Assembly (NCBI GenBank): GCA_023159155.1
Contig: JAJNNX010000072.1
Span: 62,001 to 126,000, forward strand
DNA: 64,000 nucleotides
Direction of reading: 5' to 3'
Origin: Ustulina deusta
Lineage: Eukaryota; Ascomycota; Sordariomycetes; Xylariales; Xylariaceae
Shown here: piece by piece, positions 23,892 through 35,702 of the stretch
How the letters are laid out: each line of letters opens with the position of its first letter
Position numbering within the stretch: position 1 is the first letter of the stretch
Program-made: the position numbers and the translations under genes
The notes under the pieces: generated by a model
Databases searched by the model: none
Seen by the model: only the letters and a program-made list of their open reading frames with translations
What the model was told of the DNA's origin: nothing

Positions 23892-24449
23892 CTTGTCGGC
23901 GCGTGGTCTCGCGACATGCGAGGGGGGCCGTCCGAAAGCGAAATGTGCTGGGCTGGAGGGATTCGTATGTCGAAAGTTGTCGTCGGGGTTGTAATGGATG
24001 TCGGTTTCGGCAGGGGCCTGGGAGTGCGACGGACCTAGGTAGTGTCACTTCGACGTCGCCAGCTCACACTACACTCAGGCCAGGTGGCAACGGGCGCTTC
24101 TTTATGGTAGGTACCCAGGTACAATACCTACCACATGAGAGGTACGTACCGAAGTACAGGGCTGGATGACGTATAGCTTAGCCAATAAGCTTAGCCACAG
24201 CAAGCTCTCTCCAACTCGCCAGCTGTTGATTGCATCGAGGACCAGGTAATAAGTTTCTGGACGGACATTGGATAAAAGAAGACTACCGTTCACCCTCAAG
24301 CCCACCATGAAACTATCGGCAATGCAATAGATATAATTAATTGCCGTGGACCTTCGTCGCCGTTTTCTATGAGGGGTTGACTAAATTGGTGGCAAAGCCA
24401 ATCTAATTGTACGCCGGGTGTGAGTTCATCGCAACAGGCGACAGACAAA
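23892..24449. promoter_or_regulatory. Shared divergent promoter, YOS1 / ALG12
   Basis: 558 bp between the two start codons of divergent genes that both act in the early secretory pathway. It carries ACCTAGGTAG at about 24033 and a cluster of TAGGTACC/GGTACC-type boxes at 24108-24131. No mapped promoter element can be assigned; co-regulation is inference from arrangement. Confidence 0.5.
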
Positions 24450-26247
24450 ATGAGGACGGCCATCGGTGAGATGAGATGCTCAAAATCGAAACGAATTATC
24501 GCAATAATCACCGACTAAATGTCATTCTAGATACCTTGTTATCCCTGTCGATCCCGGCTCTGGTCATCATACACCTCGTTGTAGCCCCTTACACCAAGGT
24601 CGAAGAGTCTTTCAACATCCAGGCCACTCACGACATCCTCGCCTACGGCACGCCGACGAGGAATGTGTACGAGCAACTGTCCTCCCTCTACGACCACTTC
24701 GACTTTCCCGGCGCTGTACCGAGGACCTTCCTCGGCCCTGTCTTTCTGGCTGGGATAAGCCAGCCCTTGGTCACTCTGGTTGGTTTTCAGCATGCACAAT
24801 TCATCGTGCGCGCCCTTCTGGGCTTGGCCAATTCAGCAGCCCTGGTAGTTTTCAAATACAATCTTCAGAGGGCTTTTGGGAGGCCAACGGCGCGATGGTA
24901 CACCCTCCTGCAAGCCAGCCAGTTCCATATACTATTCTACGCCTCGCGGCCGCTTCCAAACATGTTTGCGTTCCCTCTTAGTATGTACCCTCCACATGTG
25001 GCTAGCATTGGCTAGCATCAGTAGACTAACACATGACAGCAACCCTCGCTTTCTCCCAGCTCATTCCACATCCAGATCCGAGGAAGCAAGCTGTTCGTTA
25101 CAAAGTAGCCATTGCGCTCTTAACCATGGCCACGGCCATTTTTAGATCTGAGCTGGCGATTCTCATCGTGACCGTTACCCTTTATGGCTTGATCGTACCG
25201 CATATCTCCCTTACTCAAATCATCGCGCCTTTTCTGGCCTTTTTCGCCCTTGCGCTCGTCATATCAGTCCCAATCGACTCCTACTTTTGGCAGAAACCCC
25301 TATGGCCGGAGCTCTGGGGCTTCTACTACAACGCCGTGCTGGGCTCTTCCTCGGAGTGGGGGGTCTCCCCTTGGCACTACTATTTCACGTCCGCGCTGCC
25401 TAAGCTCTTGACGAACCCGTTCAGCTCAACGGTACTCATCCCATTTGCACTATGGAACTCGGGGACGGCAAAACAGGCACGCGCACTTGTCGTACCTAGC
25501 TTGCTCTTCGTTGCCATCTATTCCGTCCAGCCGCACAAGGAGACACGGTTCATCTTCTACGTTGCGCCTCCGCTTTCTGCCGCCGCCGCCTTAGGCGCAA
25601 ACTACATATTTTCCCGGCGATCCAAATCATTCCTCTTTTTGACCACAGCACTGATGGTCGTCGGCTCAGTATTCGCATCCTTTGCTATTAGCACCGCCAT
25701 GCTCATCATCTCATCTCTTAATTACCCTGGCGGCGAGGCACTCTCGGCACTGAAGAATCTCGTCACATCTTCCCCCTCTCTAGATATACAGACGGCCTCC
25801 GTGCACACAGACGTCCTTTCCTGCATGACGGGGGTGACCCTCTTCGGCCAGAATTCCCACTGGCCTCATGATGACCCTCACGACGCCGTGTCCTTCACCT
25901 TCGACAAGACCGAAGACGAAACGACGCTGCGAACCCCGCAGTTCTGGGAGAAATTCGACTACGTGCTCGCCGAAGACCCGGCAAAGCCCCTCGGGCCCTG
26001 GGAAACGATCGGCGTCGTGGAAGGATTCGCCGGGATCGAGATTCTTAAGCCCGGCTCCTTGACGCGCGGCAGCGATGTTGAGGGCGGTAGCGATCGAGTC
26101 TTTGGGCGAGGGGCCGTATTGAGAAGGGTCAGAGATCTGGTGAGGGAAAAGACGGGCGGCTGGTGGTTTGGTCCGCGCATGGAGCCCCGCGTGCACATCT
26201 TGCGGAAGATGAGGGAGGGCGAGGCGAGGCGGCCTGTCGCGGCTTGA
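24450..26247 (+). CDS. ALG12: Alpha-1,6-mannosyltransferase Alg12 (GT22)
   Basis: Exons 24450..24465, 24531..24980 and 25040..26247 give 557 residues, close to yeast Alg12 (551). The first exon is 16 nt (MRTAI plus one base) and is set by the GTGAGA donor and TCTAG acceptor. A start at a later Met would lose the first membrane helix. The hallmark PYTKVEESFN lies at residues 25-34, in the first lumenal loop that holds the acidic active site of GT-C mannosyltransferases. FPGAVPRTF, YASRPLPNMFAFPL and PHKETRFIFYVAPPL follow, with about ten hydrophobic helices. Alg12 adds the eighth mannose, alpha-1,6-linked, to Man7GlcNAc2-PP-dolichol in the ER lumen, using dolichyl-phosphate mannose. The C-terminal ~130 residues are soluble and rich in charged residues. 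Nothing looks broken. Confidence 0.95.
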
Positions 26248-29200
26248 ATGCCCATCTATCTCTCTTCGCTTTGCGGGGTGTGAGTAGTTTGTTAACATGT
26301 ATACCAAGCGTTCAATTCCTCGAAGATTCCTGTCCCCCTTTTTTCTCTGTCTTTGCTTCGTGTGATGCGCCCTTGTCGATCAAATCCGCCGCGATGCTCC
26401 ATCGTCTGATGTTTGTGTGGCTTGTCTGTCTGGCTGTGCTGGGCTGTTTGATCTACAGCGCATCGAGGCTGCCTTGGAAAGGTAGGTACGTAGGTCCCTT
26501 ACGCGGCTATACGGACAAGGGGATGAACGCTTCCTACTCTCTGATTTCCGCCCACGAATTACGTTGGTAAAGGGCCGGCGATGGGATATTTACTGGGGGG
26601 TTAAGGAGGTCGATAATTAATGATTCCCTCCCCCCCCCCCCCTCTATTTTCTTTCGTTCCTATACTACGGCTATGGACGGCTGACTTCCGGCAGTGCTGT
26701 CCGTCGAGACTTCTGCCGCGAAGACGGGATTGGGATCAACCCAAGGATTCCACTTCCTGGAAATATTACCTGGATAGAATAAGAAGATCACCGTGTCCTC
26801 TGCAAGTTAACAAATTGGGTCTCTGTTCGCCGCTGAGATGTGAGTTTACACGGGGAGCGAACATACTACTTCTTGCGAGGAGTATATATGTCTGTCTCTT
26901 CGACACAAACGTTCTTTTTAGTTTGGGGGGGATATGGGGGCTGGTATAATAAGTAACTAGTGGTGATCTAGTAGTAGTGATATATGGGTGCTTATGAAAG
27001 ATTCTTATGTCGATGACGGGCACATTTGGCGACGGCTATGATGAGAAGGGATGGGAGGAGATTTGGTCCTCTCCTCCTATGTACAGCTTAAAATCAAAAT
27101 ATTTTCGAATTGCGCAATATAGTAGTCTCATGGTGTGTTCGTTATGGATGACCAAAATGTCTAGTCTAGGCACGGAAATAAGCATTAACTACCTCCATCA
27201 CGTTCTCAATTGGTCTCGCAATACTTCGTATACAATGCGAGGATAAGATAGTAAAAATACTTACCTCAGGGATAGGTCATGAACTATTTCTTCGAGATAT
27301 ATATATATACATACATACATATAACAACCGCAGCATCACCCGATTTGTGATCTTAGAATTCCGTATAGGTACCAACCCCGCCCTTTAATATATCACCAAC
27401 ATCACTATTGGAGGAAAGGGACAGGAAGCTGACGCCCTGAGCCGGGTAGGACCATGCTTCATCACGTGGAGGCTGACGTTGGGGGCTACAGTAAGGTTGT
27501 GTGCCACCCACGATAATAACTTCCGGATAGTCTTGCCGAGAGGCAGGATTTTGGCCCGAAGGTCTTTTCATCCTGTCTTTTATCACTCATTCTGCGGCCC
27601 GGCGGGTGAGAAGATTCAGTATCATGCGAGTAAGAAAATTGCATTGGGGGTGCAGCCTCGTGCGCCGCGCCGCATTGATGTTACCTCGGGGGCCGGTGTA
27701 CTATTTTTGTGTAGGTACGTATGTATGTATGTATGCGTATCGAAACTTGAACTGAACAGATCATTTCTTGCCCACCCTGCCGCCATAAGGCAGATTTCTC
27801 AACCTGCATGGGGATATGTGCTTGCTATGCAAGGGAGCAATAATGATGGCTATTAATACAGCCAGTAAGCCGGCCGGGGTGGTGGTGGTTTGGTTGCGGG
27901 TGACTCGGTTCCAGAAGAGGTGGTATTTTTCGACAATAGTTATGGATTCCATGGTTTGAGGTTCTACATGGACTCAACGCCTCTTGCAGCAGCCGTGGCC
28001 CTTTAGTAGTTAGTCTATCGAAGATTATAGATAGAACCAAACTGTGAGGCCTCTGCCCCACGTTTTCCTTTTCGGGCAACGCATCTACCCATGGTATCTT
28101 AAAGAGAGGGAATCCACAGAAAAAGACTACCAATGTAGTCCCTATATACCTAAAGTGGAGGAAGGCAGAAATGCCCCACACCCCTGAGATAAACGTGGAG
28201 TTGATTGCAGGGATGAGGCAGGGGTTTAGGCGCCTCTAGCGTCTAAGGCCGAGCTGAACTCCTGAAAGACGGGCTTCAATACCGACAACGGTTTTGGAGA
28301 TCAGGCGACTGTGAGACCCATTGCACCGAGTGAATCAAGCGTCGATCGACCTCTTGTGGGAAATTGACGGGAAATTGACGGGAACGTTGATTGCGTGCTA
28401 CTTAAAAACTACGAGTGATCGGCCATTGGGCAACAAGTGTCCTCTGCTGTTTGCTAGGTACCTATATTATATCTAAGCCCAATGATGTCAGCAGATTGTC
28501 GTATTCACATGCTTACTACCAAGAATCTAGCATAGATAGTCTAATCCAGTCTAGTCTAGTTTATACCTACTTGTTGAAGATTTATAAGTACGAGCAGTGG
28601 TACGAGACAAACAAATACGGCATGCTGTCGTGTACGGCGTACATACTCTACACTAGTGTAGGCATCGAGAGCTAATTCTGTTACAGTATGAACCTGAAAC
28701 TGGTTCGCCTGAACCCCTAACCTAGGCTTCCCCAGTTCTCTCCTCGACGTTTTGCGCACCATTGGCTGGAATTTGCTTCACTTAGATATGTCACACGTAT
28801 GCCTAACGCGAAAGAGACAACGTATAGTGTATAGTATGTACTCGAGAAACCAGGCCTGACTCCATCCTGTTTGTTATTCTTGTGCATATATTTTAGGCGA
28901 CTCTGTTGATTCAACCAGGCACCTAGCCATGCCCAGACCAGATCGTGCATGCATGCAACACTGTACCTTGGATATGTACTTGTTGAAGTTGGTTGGTGTG
29001 CGTTAAGGTTGATACGTTAACCTGGGAGTAGAGGAGCAGGATAGCCTCATGAGGGTTCCACGGCCATGGTGGTTAAGGGCTATTGGGCATAACCCAAGCC
29101 ACTAACACAAGGCTTGCAGAGATCCATGACAATCATGTCGAATTACACTTGCCTATATCTACCTACTGTTCGCAGATGTTAATAGCCTAGTAGAAGTATA

Positions 29201-30038
29201 ATGTAGACATCACTGTGCCAGAGGAAACACAAAATAAACTATAAAAAAAATAAACAAAAACAAATAAAATAGAAAAGGGTACCTAGGTAGTAGGTATTTC
29301 AATTCTGTGTTATCAGGACCCAGTGAAAATTATTGCTTGCTGCACAAGCCCGAAGCACTAAACCACCTTTGCCACATTTTGTGATGTTTCCCCTTGAAGT
29401 TCACTTCGACACAGAACTGGCACGGCACTAGATTCCTTAGATAGGCCTTGTTGGTACCGACCTACAGAAGGAGCACCCCTACCAGTGCCTAATCTGGCTT
29501 AAGAACTCGCTATTTTTTTGAGACAGAAACACCGGCCCCCGTGCCGCATCCACCCTGATTCCACCTCTCGCTGCTGGGCTTTACCTTACACCACCGTCCA
29601 AGTCCATCGCTCCACTGCCGATCTAGGTTACTGTACCACCAGACTTGATCATCTCCCCAAACCACATACCAAACACCAAACTAGCGAAACTCAATCTTGT
29701 AAATAAACATTTGTCCATTCCATCATCGCCCATCACCGCACGTTACAATTTGCAGCCGACACGCCTCAAGCCACCAACTCGGTGCCCCTCCATCTCCATC
29801 ACCACCCCCAGCTGTTGTATCCGGGTGCTTGCTACTTGGCGAACTGTGTGCCGACTGTGCGTGGGGAGGGCCGTACGCATCACGAGGGCAGCAAACACAC
29901 ACTGGAATCTGTTTCCTTGCGGCGTACAGGAACCAACACAGCAATTGCCGGCGTGCTGAGGCCTTCTCGCATGCAGTCACACTTCTACTAGCTGCCGTGC
30001 GCGCTCCCCGTCTCCCGTCTCCTGTCTCCCCAGCAGAC
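26248..30038. other. Long intergenic region, ~3.8 kb
   Basis: No gene recognised on either strand. It contains a 14-C run near 26629-26642, an ATATAC/ATAC stretch at 27298-27322, four GTAT units at 27719-27734, a doubled GGGAAATTGAC at 28359-28380, an A-rich tract at 29230-29276 and a GGTACCTAGGTAGTAGG box at 29279-29294. A hydrophobic frame starting at about 26393 has no family match. The last ~400 bp, C-rich with few ATGs, is probably the leader of the 1191-residue gene. Confidence 0.5.
27719..27734. repeat. (GTAT)4 microsatellite
   Basis: Four GTAT units in intergenic DNA. Confidence 0.85.
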
Positions 30039-33000
30039 ATGGAACATGATCTCAACCCCGCCGCCGATGGTGGTCGCTCCTCGCGACGAGACCGCTTTAT
30101 GGGCAAGCTGTTCAAGCCACGCGACAGGAAGATAACCAGCGAAGAGAGCGCAACCGATCTCTCGGCCTTCTTAGGCACTGCCGACAGGTTACAGGTCACC
30201 CACCCTCCACCGAGACCACCCCCCTTCCAGAATACTGGCCCCCCAACTTTGGCTCTCGACACGTCCAAGGCAAGACACTTCACCAAGGCCGCCAACTACG
30301 TGAACTCCTCGCACTCGCAACAGAGCCTTCCTTTCCGCGCACAAGCACACAGTCCACCACGCCCACGGAAAAACAAGGGACTGACCGTCCGGTTTGCTGA
30401 TACTTACCCCGACATTATTGGTGAGGGAGGTGATGAATGCGAGACAGCCGTCGCCGAGATTGGTAGAAACAGACGAGCCAAACCAGCGCCTATAGCGAAC
30501 CCTGCTCCGCCTGCCAAACAACCAAGCCAAAATGGGAGACAGTTTAGCTCTTGGAAAGATGATAACCAGGCCGATGATGAATTCGTGCCTGCTCCTATAC
30601 GGCGAGCGCAGACGGGGTTTTCCACAAAATCAGATATCGAGCGTAATAATTCTACAACTTCTTTCTTGCGCCCTCCTCCCGAACCTCCAAAGCAAACCGA
30701 TATTTCTGCCGGAGACCCTGCACCCTCCCGTTTTCTCGATACTAGTAATCGCCACGATGAGGACCGTCGTTCGTTTATTGAAACCCACCAACAGGAACAG
30801 AGAAGAGCCGAGGGCATGGCGTTGGCCGAGGCTATACGCTCTGCAAATAGTAGTGCCCATCCTGATTGGGACGACCATGTCTCGTCCCCCGAATCTGTCC
30901 GTGAGTTGTCTCCTCATCTCCAACGACAATATTCGGTAGGGGTATCGCCTCCACGCAAGGAGCCACCGTCCCCCATGCCTCCACCGTCATTGGCAGAATC
31001 CGTTTCCTCCATGTTACGAACACAATCTACAAGATCCCCCTTGACACCCCCCGAGAGGAACCCGGCTAGAAAGTCACCTCTTCTTCGCCAGGACTCCGTG
31101 CAGACCACTTCCATGAAGTTATCCCTACCACCCCTGGACACAGACCAACTTCCCGACTTCAATAACGAGTCATTTAGATCCCAGAGAAGGTCTCCTGACG
31201 AGCTAAAGCTCGCTACCGAGTATTCTAACGATAGCCCTCCCTCCGCATATCTAAGTTCTGTACACTCAACTTCTGACTCGTCTTTCAAATCGACACCTAT
31301 CACCCAAAATCCAGCCTCACGTGGTGCTGTTTCAAATCCAGTTGAGAGAACGAAGTCTCTGCACGATGTTGTAGTTGCAGCTGGGGATGATGCATTTGAG
31401 ACCTTCATCGCCCGCACAAACCACTTGTACGAATTATTTCGTTTATATGCTGAACAACAAAAGCCACTGGACACCGCTCGACCGGAGGATGTGAGTCGGG
31501 CGTCTCTCTGGTGGTTCCTGAAAGGCAGAGCCTCACTAGAGGCTACCATCAGGAACCGCCCGAAGGATCCCGACGAAACCCGTCATCTAATTGCGCGCTA
31601 CCAAGCGTATACAGACTTGGCAAAAAGCTACTGGCTGACCGAAGTTGCCCTTCCAGAAATTGCGGAAGGGAAGTATAGTCCGGTGGGTGGAGAGTTAGGG
31701 GATGTGAGACAGGTCCTCATGTCCAATTTGCGAAAGTTAGCCGTCTCCATGAAGAGGAATGGGTTCCTACCGCCCGATGAACCCTTTCTTCCACAGACCA
31801 TGGACAAGTCTATATGGATAGAATATCCATCCCTCAGCCAGGACATCATCGCACTGCTTAACGGAAAGTGGGGGTCGATGCTGACTGCCACACAGCAACC
31901 TACCCGCTCAATGGAGGCGCTGGATGCGTTGCCCATCGGCGATACAAGCAAATATTTCATGTACACGAGAGTTAGTGTGGACGTGTACCTCATGGAACAA
32001 GGCATCGAGTCTGCGCAAACTTATTTCCCTTGCGTACTCTCTGTGGTTCGATCACCAGAGGAACCAAATCTGAACTTTGTTGTGGCAAGCCAGAATGGGA
32101 GTGTCTCTCTACGAATCCAGGCCGATAAGAAAGCCGGCCCAAGTTGGCATAGTGTAAAATGGCGGCCAGATGCTTGCTCTATCCAGATCAAGTTACCGAG
32201 GGGCTTCTTACTTGCGGTTCAATGCACCCAGCAAGATTTCAAGGTTTTATGGGGCATCTTCGACTTTAGCAACAAGGTACAGGGCTATCTCTATCCACGG
32301 CAGGATGAGGCGGTTGTGCATAGCATAACGCTCAAGGGTTTTCATTACTTCGATGCCAATCCTCAGGGCAGAGCATTTCCAAAAGAAGCTGTCGGTCAGT
32401 GTCAAGTAACTCTCTTTGAGCGGCTTTTGAAAGAAAATAGTCCGACTGGACCCCGAACTTTTCATCGTGGGTTTCGACTTGCCGTGGTTACCGGACCGAG
32501 GACCCGGACACTTAGCGGAGTCTCTCATACTTTCCTACCACAACTTCCCGTTCAGTTCGCCATGTTGCGTGGTGAACAGCGAGCGCCACTTCTCCAGCTG
32601 GAATTTAACACCGGCAAGGACCGTGGTCGTATGGTCATGTCGTTTGCGGACGAGCAGGAGCGCGAGAAAGTGTTGAGGTTGCTCAGCGGAAGCTATGTTC
32701 ACCACGACGAAGAGGTTGTGGCGGATGTACCACTAGAAGGCATGAGTATATCAGAGGGACTTGCTGATATCAAAGGCGGGTTTGCAGCGACCCAGCGATT
32801 GCCATGGCAGCGGGCTCGCATCGTTAATGATAGATATGCTGGAGAGGTCCCACAGACAGTATTGGCGGAGAAACTGAGGATCGAGATCGACTCTGTGGAT
32901 AAGACTGGTGTTGGCATCGTCAGCACTATCACAGATCGCGTGAATGTCGCGCCAGGGGAGCTGAGGTTGAGACTTGGCACCAAGGACATCCTCACTCTCC

Positions 33001-33614
33001 AGGTACTGCGACATCCACAGCTCGACATGACAATTTCGCTTCTCGAAACGAGTGTACCAAAGGAATCTCCTCGCGAGTTTTCTAGTCTCCAGAATTTCGT
33101 CCAGGGCAGCTCGACGGTGCGGACTTACCGCTTCCCCAGCTTCAAGGATTTGCACGCCTTTCAACTAGGGATTACCGGGTATTCCGTTCTTTTCGACGGG
33201 GTAGCTGCTAGCCTCAATATCTCGCGAAGAATGATGGTGGTTCCGATCCACAAGAAATGGGAGGCTGGCACCACTCGCATTCAGGTAGTGCAGCAGGAAA
33301 AGACAGTTCAACTACTCGCCTTCTTCGAAGACTGGCATCACGGCCAATGCATGGGGTTTGTCCTCAAGGGCACCGATGTCTTCGAGTGTTTCAGTCGAAA
33401 TGGGAAAGCCGGGTTGAAGCTGGCAGATGCCAAATTTCCGCTTCCGAAGGTTCCGGCCGACGGTTCCTCCAAAACGGACGATATGGCTTTCTTGTGCCTG
33501 GATATGCCTGACTTTGCTGGGGAGCACGATGACATTACTCTTCTCTTTGATGATGGTCTTGGTAAGCATTATTTCCTAAAAGATCTGGCGTATATGGACG
33601 AGCTAACGAAGTGA
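30039..33614 (+). CDS. Large conserved-looking fungal protein, function unknown
   Basis: A single 1191-residue exon. The frame stays open 70 codons further upstream but without an ATG, and the ATG at 30039 (MEHDLNPAADGG) is the first. Residues 1 to about 430 are Ser/Pro/Arg-rich and probably disordered (HPPPRPPPFQ, SPPRKEPPSPMPPPS), with possible SH3-type PxxP motifs. From about 435 (RTKSLHDVVVAAGDD) a helical segment runs to about 620, including FIARTNHLYELFRLYAE, RASLWWFLKGRASLE and ARYQAYTDLAKSYWLTEVAL. The remainder is beta-rich with repeated strand patterns that could be PH-like modules (VSVDVYLMEQG... LPRGFLLAVQCTQQDF, RTYRFPSFKDLHAFQLGITG). No transmembrane segment. I do not recognise the family; a role as cytosolic scaffold or signalling protein is only a guess. 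The stop lies inside a GTGAGT donor-like site. Confidence 0.85.
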   Translation: MEHDLNPAADGGRSSRRDRFMGKLFKPRDRKITSEESATDLSAFLGTADRLQVTHPPPRPPPFQNTGPPTLALDTSKARHFTKAANYVNSSHSQQSLPFRAQAHSPPRPRKNKGLTVRFADTYPDIIGEGGDECETAVAEIGRNRRAKPAPIANPAPPAKQPSQNGRQFSSWKDDNQADDEFVPAPIRRAQTGFSTKSDIERNNSTTSFLRPPPEPPKQTDISAGDPAPSRFLDTSNRHDEDRRSFIETHQQEQRRAEGMALAEAIRSANSSAHPDWDDHVSSPESVRELSPHLQRQYSVGVSPPRKEPPSPMPPPSLAESVSSMLRTQSTRSPLTPPERNPARKSPLLRQDSVQTTSMKLSLPPLDTDQLPDFNNESFRSQRRSPDELKLATEYSNDSPPSAYLSSVHSTSDSSFKSTPITQNPASRGAVSNPVERTKSLHDVVVAAGDDAFETFIARTNHLYELFRLYAEQQKPLDTARPEDVSRASLWWFLKGRASLEATIRNRPKDPDETRHLIARYQAYTDLAKSYWLTEVALPEIAEGKYSPVGGELGDVRQVLMSNLRKLAVSMKRNGFLPPDEPFLPQTMDKSIWIEYPSLSQDIIALLNGKWGSMLTATQQPTRSMEALDALPIGDTSKYFMYTRVSVDVYLMEQGIESAQTYFPCVLSVVRSPEEPNLNFVVASQNGSVSLRIQADKKAGPSWHSVKWRPDACSIQIKLPRGFLLAVQCTQQDFKVLWGIFDFSNKVQGYLYPRQDEAVVHSITLKGFHYFDANPQGRAFPKEAVGQCQVTLFERLLKENSPTGPRTFHRGFRLAVVTGPRTRTLSGVSHTFLPQLPVQFAMLRGEQRAPLLQLEFNTGKDRGRMVMSFADEQEREKVLRLLSGSYVHHDEEVVADVPLEGMSISEGLADIKGGFAATQRLPWQRARIVNDRYAGEVPQTVLAEKLRIEIDSVDKTGVGIVSTITDRVNVAPGELRLRLGTKDILTLQVLRHPQLDMTISLLETSVPKESPREFSSLQNFVQGSSTVRTYRFPSFKDLHAFQLGITGYSVLFDGVAASLNISRRMMVVPIHKKWEAGTTRIQVVQQEKTVQLLAFFEDWHHGQCMGFVLKGTDVFECFSRNGKAGLKLADAKFPLPKVPADGSSKTDDMAFLCLDMPDFAGEHDDITLLFDDGLGKHYFLKDLAYMDELTK

Positions 33615-35702
33615 GTAGAACGGGACCGTCTTTGCTCCGTGTTACCGGCGCCTGTTAAAGGGTCGCGAATTAGTAAGGTCAAATGAGGTTAGCGTATTAA
33701 ATGACGATATGAGAATATGACTAGAAATGCAAGAGCATCGGGTACTATTCCATGGGAAAGACTGGACATCCATATAACCCAGGGTAATGAGCGAAACTGC
33801 GCTCGCACCGATGGAAAACCCTTGGGTGAAGTGGCTCGATTATATAAGGATGAGAAATGGACCAAGGGCATGGATACGGTCGAGGACAAGTCGCTCTGAG
33901 AGGATGTGTGTGGTTGACCAGGGTGCTTCAAGTAGCGCGTTGAAGAAGGGCTCCTTTACGCTTGCTTGGCCTAGCTCTCGCATGCCAAAGGCATATCGAG
34001 GGCCAAGATAATATAACATCAAACAAAGATTTGTTGTTGGAGTTGGAAACAGCGAGAGAACGGCAATATGTGCCGCCCTCCATCGCCGGAAGACCTATTT
34101 ACGATGAACAGAACAAAATACCAAGCAAGCAAGCGATTTTGGAACGCGTGTTGAAATAAAGGGTTCTTCCTCACGCGGCAATTACCCGCCCTAGGTGCTG
34201 ACGGGCGAGCATATACTTGTGAATCTCGGAGTCGGTAGGTAGGTAGTTTGTATCTGGAGGTTGTATTGCGGTCTGGGATACAATTGGACTGGTTTCTCGA
34301 CTCGGTAGAGGGAGACTAGCGAAACACGGATAGAATCATGGAGCTCGGGAGGGACAGCGGATTAAGAGTAGGTAGTATTCCAGAGCCAGATATGGTGCAT
34401 CCCGGCGGGTTCCTGGGGAAACCCGTCTCTTTGCCACCGACTAAAACCTACAGCATTGAATGTGCCGCCTATCTAAGTAAGCCACCGGCGAATAGATTGT
34501 TGCCTGCATCTCCGGTCTCTCTGCCTCTAAACCTAACCTGACGAAGGGTTTACGTCATTCTAGTCTAACTGCTTTTAGTCGAGCTTGGCGCACACGACTT
34601 TGATCTATTGGTCCTCCTGCTCTGTTGCTTGCCTGCCTGAAGGCGGGCGGATGCAGGTAGCTCGTCCTGTCAATTTTTCATTCCAATTTTCATGTAAGGG
34701 GTCAAGGCTGATGACGACTGCTTGTTTCCGCGCATAAGTAGGTAGCGAACAAATGGGGTCTGCCTAGCTGAATGACAATATAAATTCGGATAATGGCCGC
34801 GAATGAATCCACAAGAATGATGGATGACCCCACCATCCAAGTAGGTAGTGTAAGGTGGTATGAGGCGGGGAATTAATTCCCTGCATGTATAGTACCTACC
34901 ACTAGTGTAGGTAGAATCCGCATCCATTATTATGCTCGTAGGTATACTTGATGGAGATAGCCTTTCGTGTAGCTTGAGGCGGTGACTTGGTGGTAGTTAA
35001 TAGCTACCTACTCTTCACTTTAAGTATGTGTAGTGTCTTAATTGTTCAAATTGTATAAATCCATCTGTCCAACTTGAAGTTCCCCTGTTTTTCTCGGCAA
35101 AATCACGTCTCACCTTCAACAATGGCGACGCACCAGTTACCAACTCAACGGAACCAGATGTCACAGTATATGTCTGTCTGCATACCAACCTAGGTAGGTA
35201 CCAAGTGCCAGGTGACTTACAGCGGGGCTCTCTGGTGAGGTCATCGGCATCCGCGCAATCGATAAACACAGCCCACCTCGACAGGTACTAATAAGCTATC
35301 GATCGCTCCTAACGCTACCTAACCTACAGCCTTCATTAGTTACCTAGACTACATCGTAATTTAGGTACAAAAGCAGCCCGCGGGGAGGGGTTCTCGGAGG
35401 TATAGGTACCTGTTATTGCATTTTCGGACCTTAGGAAGCCTCTTGTTCTCGTCGCCGCATCTCCCTTCTCACCTTTACCGTCTTTTCCACTCGTTTTTTT
35501 TCGGATCTCTGGGTCACACCTAGATGTGATTCTCTTCGCTTCCACAGCATACACATAGCACGAAACGTCTAGAGCAACGCCATGCACGGCTCCAAGATTG
35601 CCACTGGCCTGGCCCGTCGCCACAGGACACAGTCCAATGCCAGTACGACCCAAGCCTCCCGGCCGAGTATCGCAACCAACACGGTTCATTGGCGCTGACT
35701 CG
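33615..35702. other. Intergenic region upstream of the Osh gene
   Basis: About 2.1 kb without a recognised gene. Short frames at 33717-34159 (+) lie in the likely 3' UTR. Many GGTAGG/CCTACC boxes: GTAGGTAGGTAG at 34235, TACCTACCACTAGTGTAGGTAG at 34892-34913 in inverted arrangement, and ACCTAGGTAGGTACC at 35189-35203. An ATG at 35582 opens a frame that stops after 39 codons and might be an upstream ORF of the Osh gene. Confidence 0.45.

Noticed and set aside
26393..26570. Small hydrophobic protein (LMFVWLVCLAVLGCLIYSA)
   Set aside because: A single membrane-like stretch in the ALG12 3' region with no family match or second exon.
29829..30038. N-terminal extension of the 1191-residue protein
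   Set aside because: In frame but lacking any ATG before 30039.
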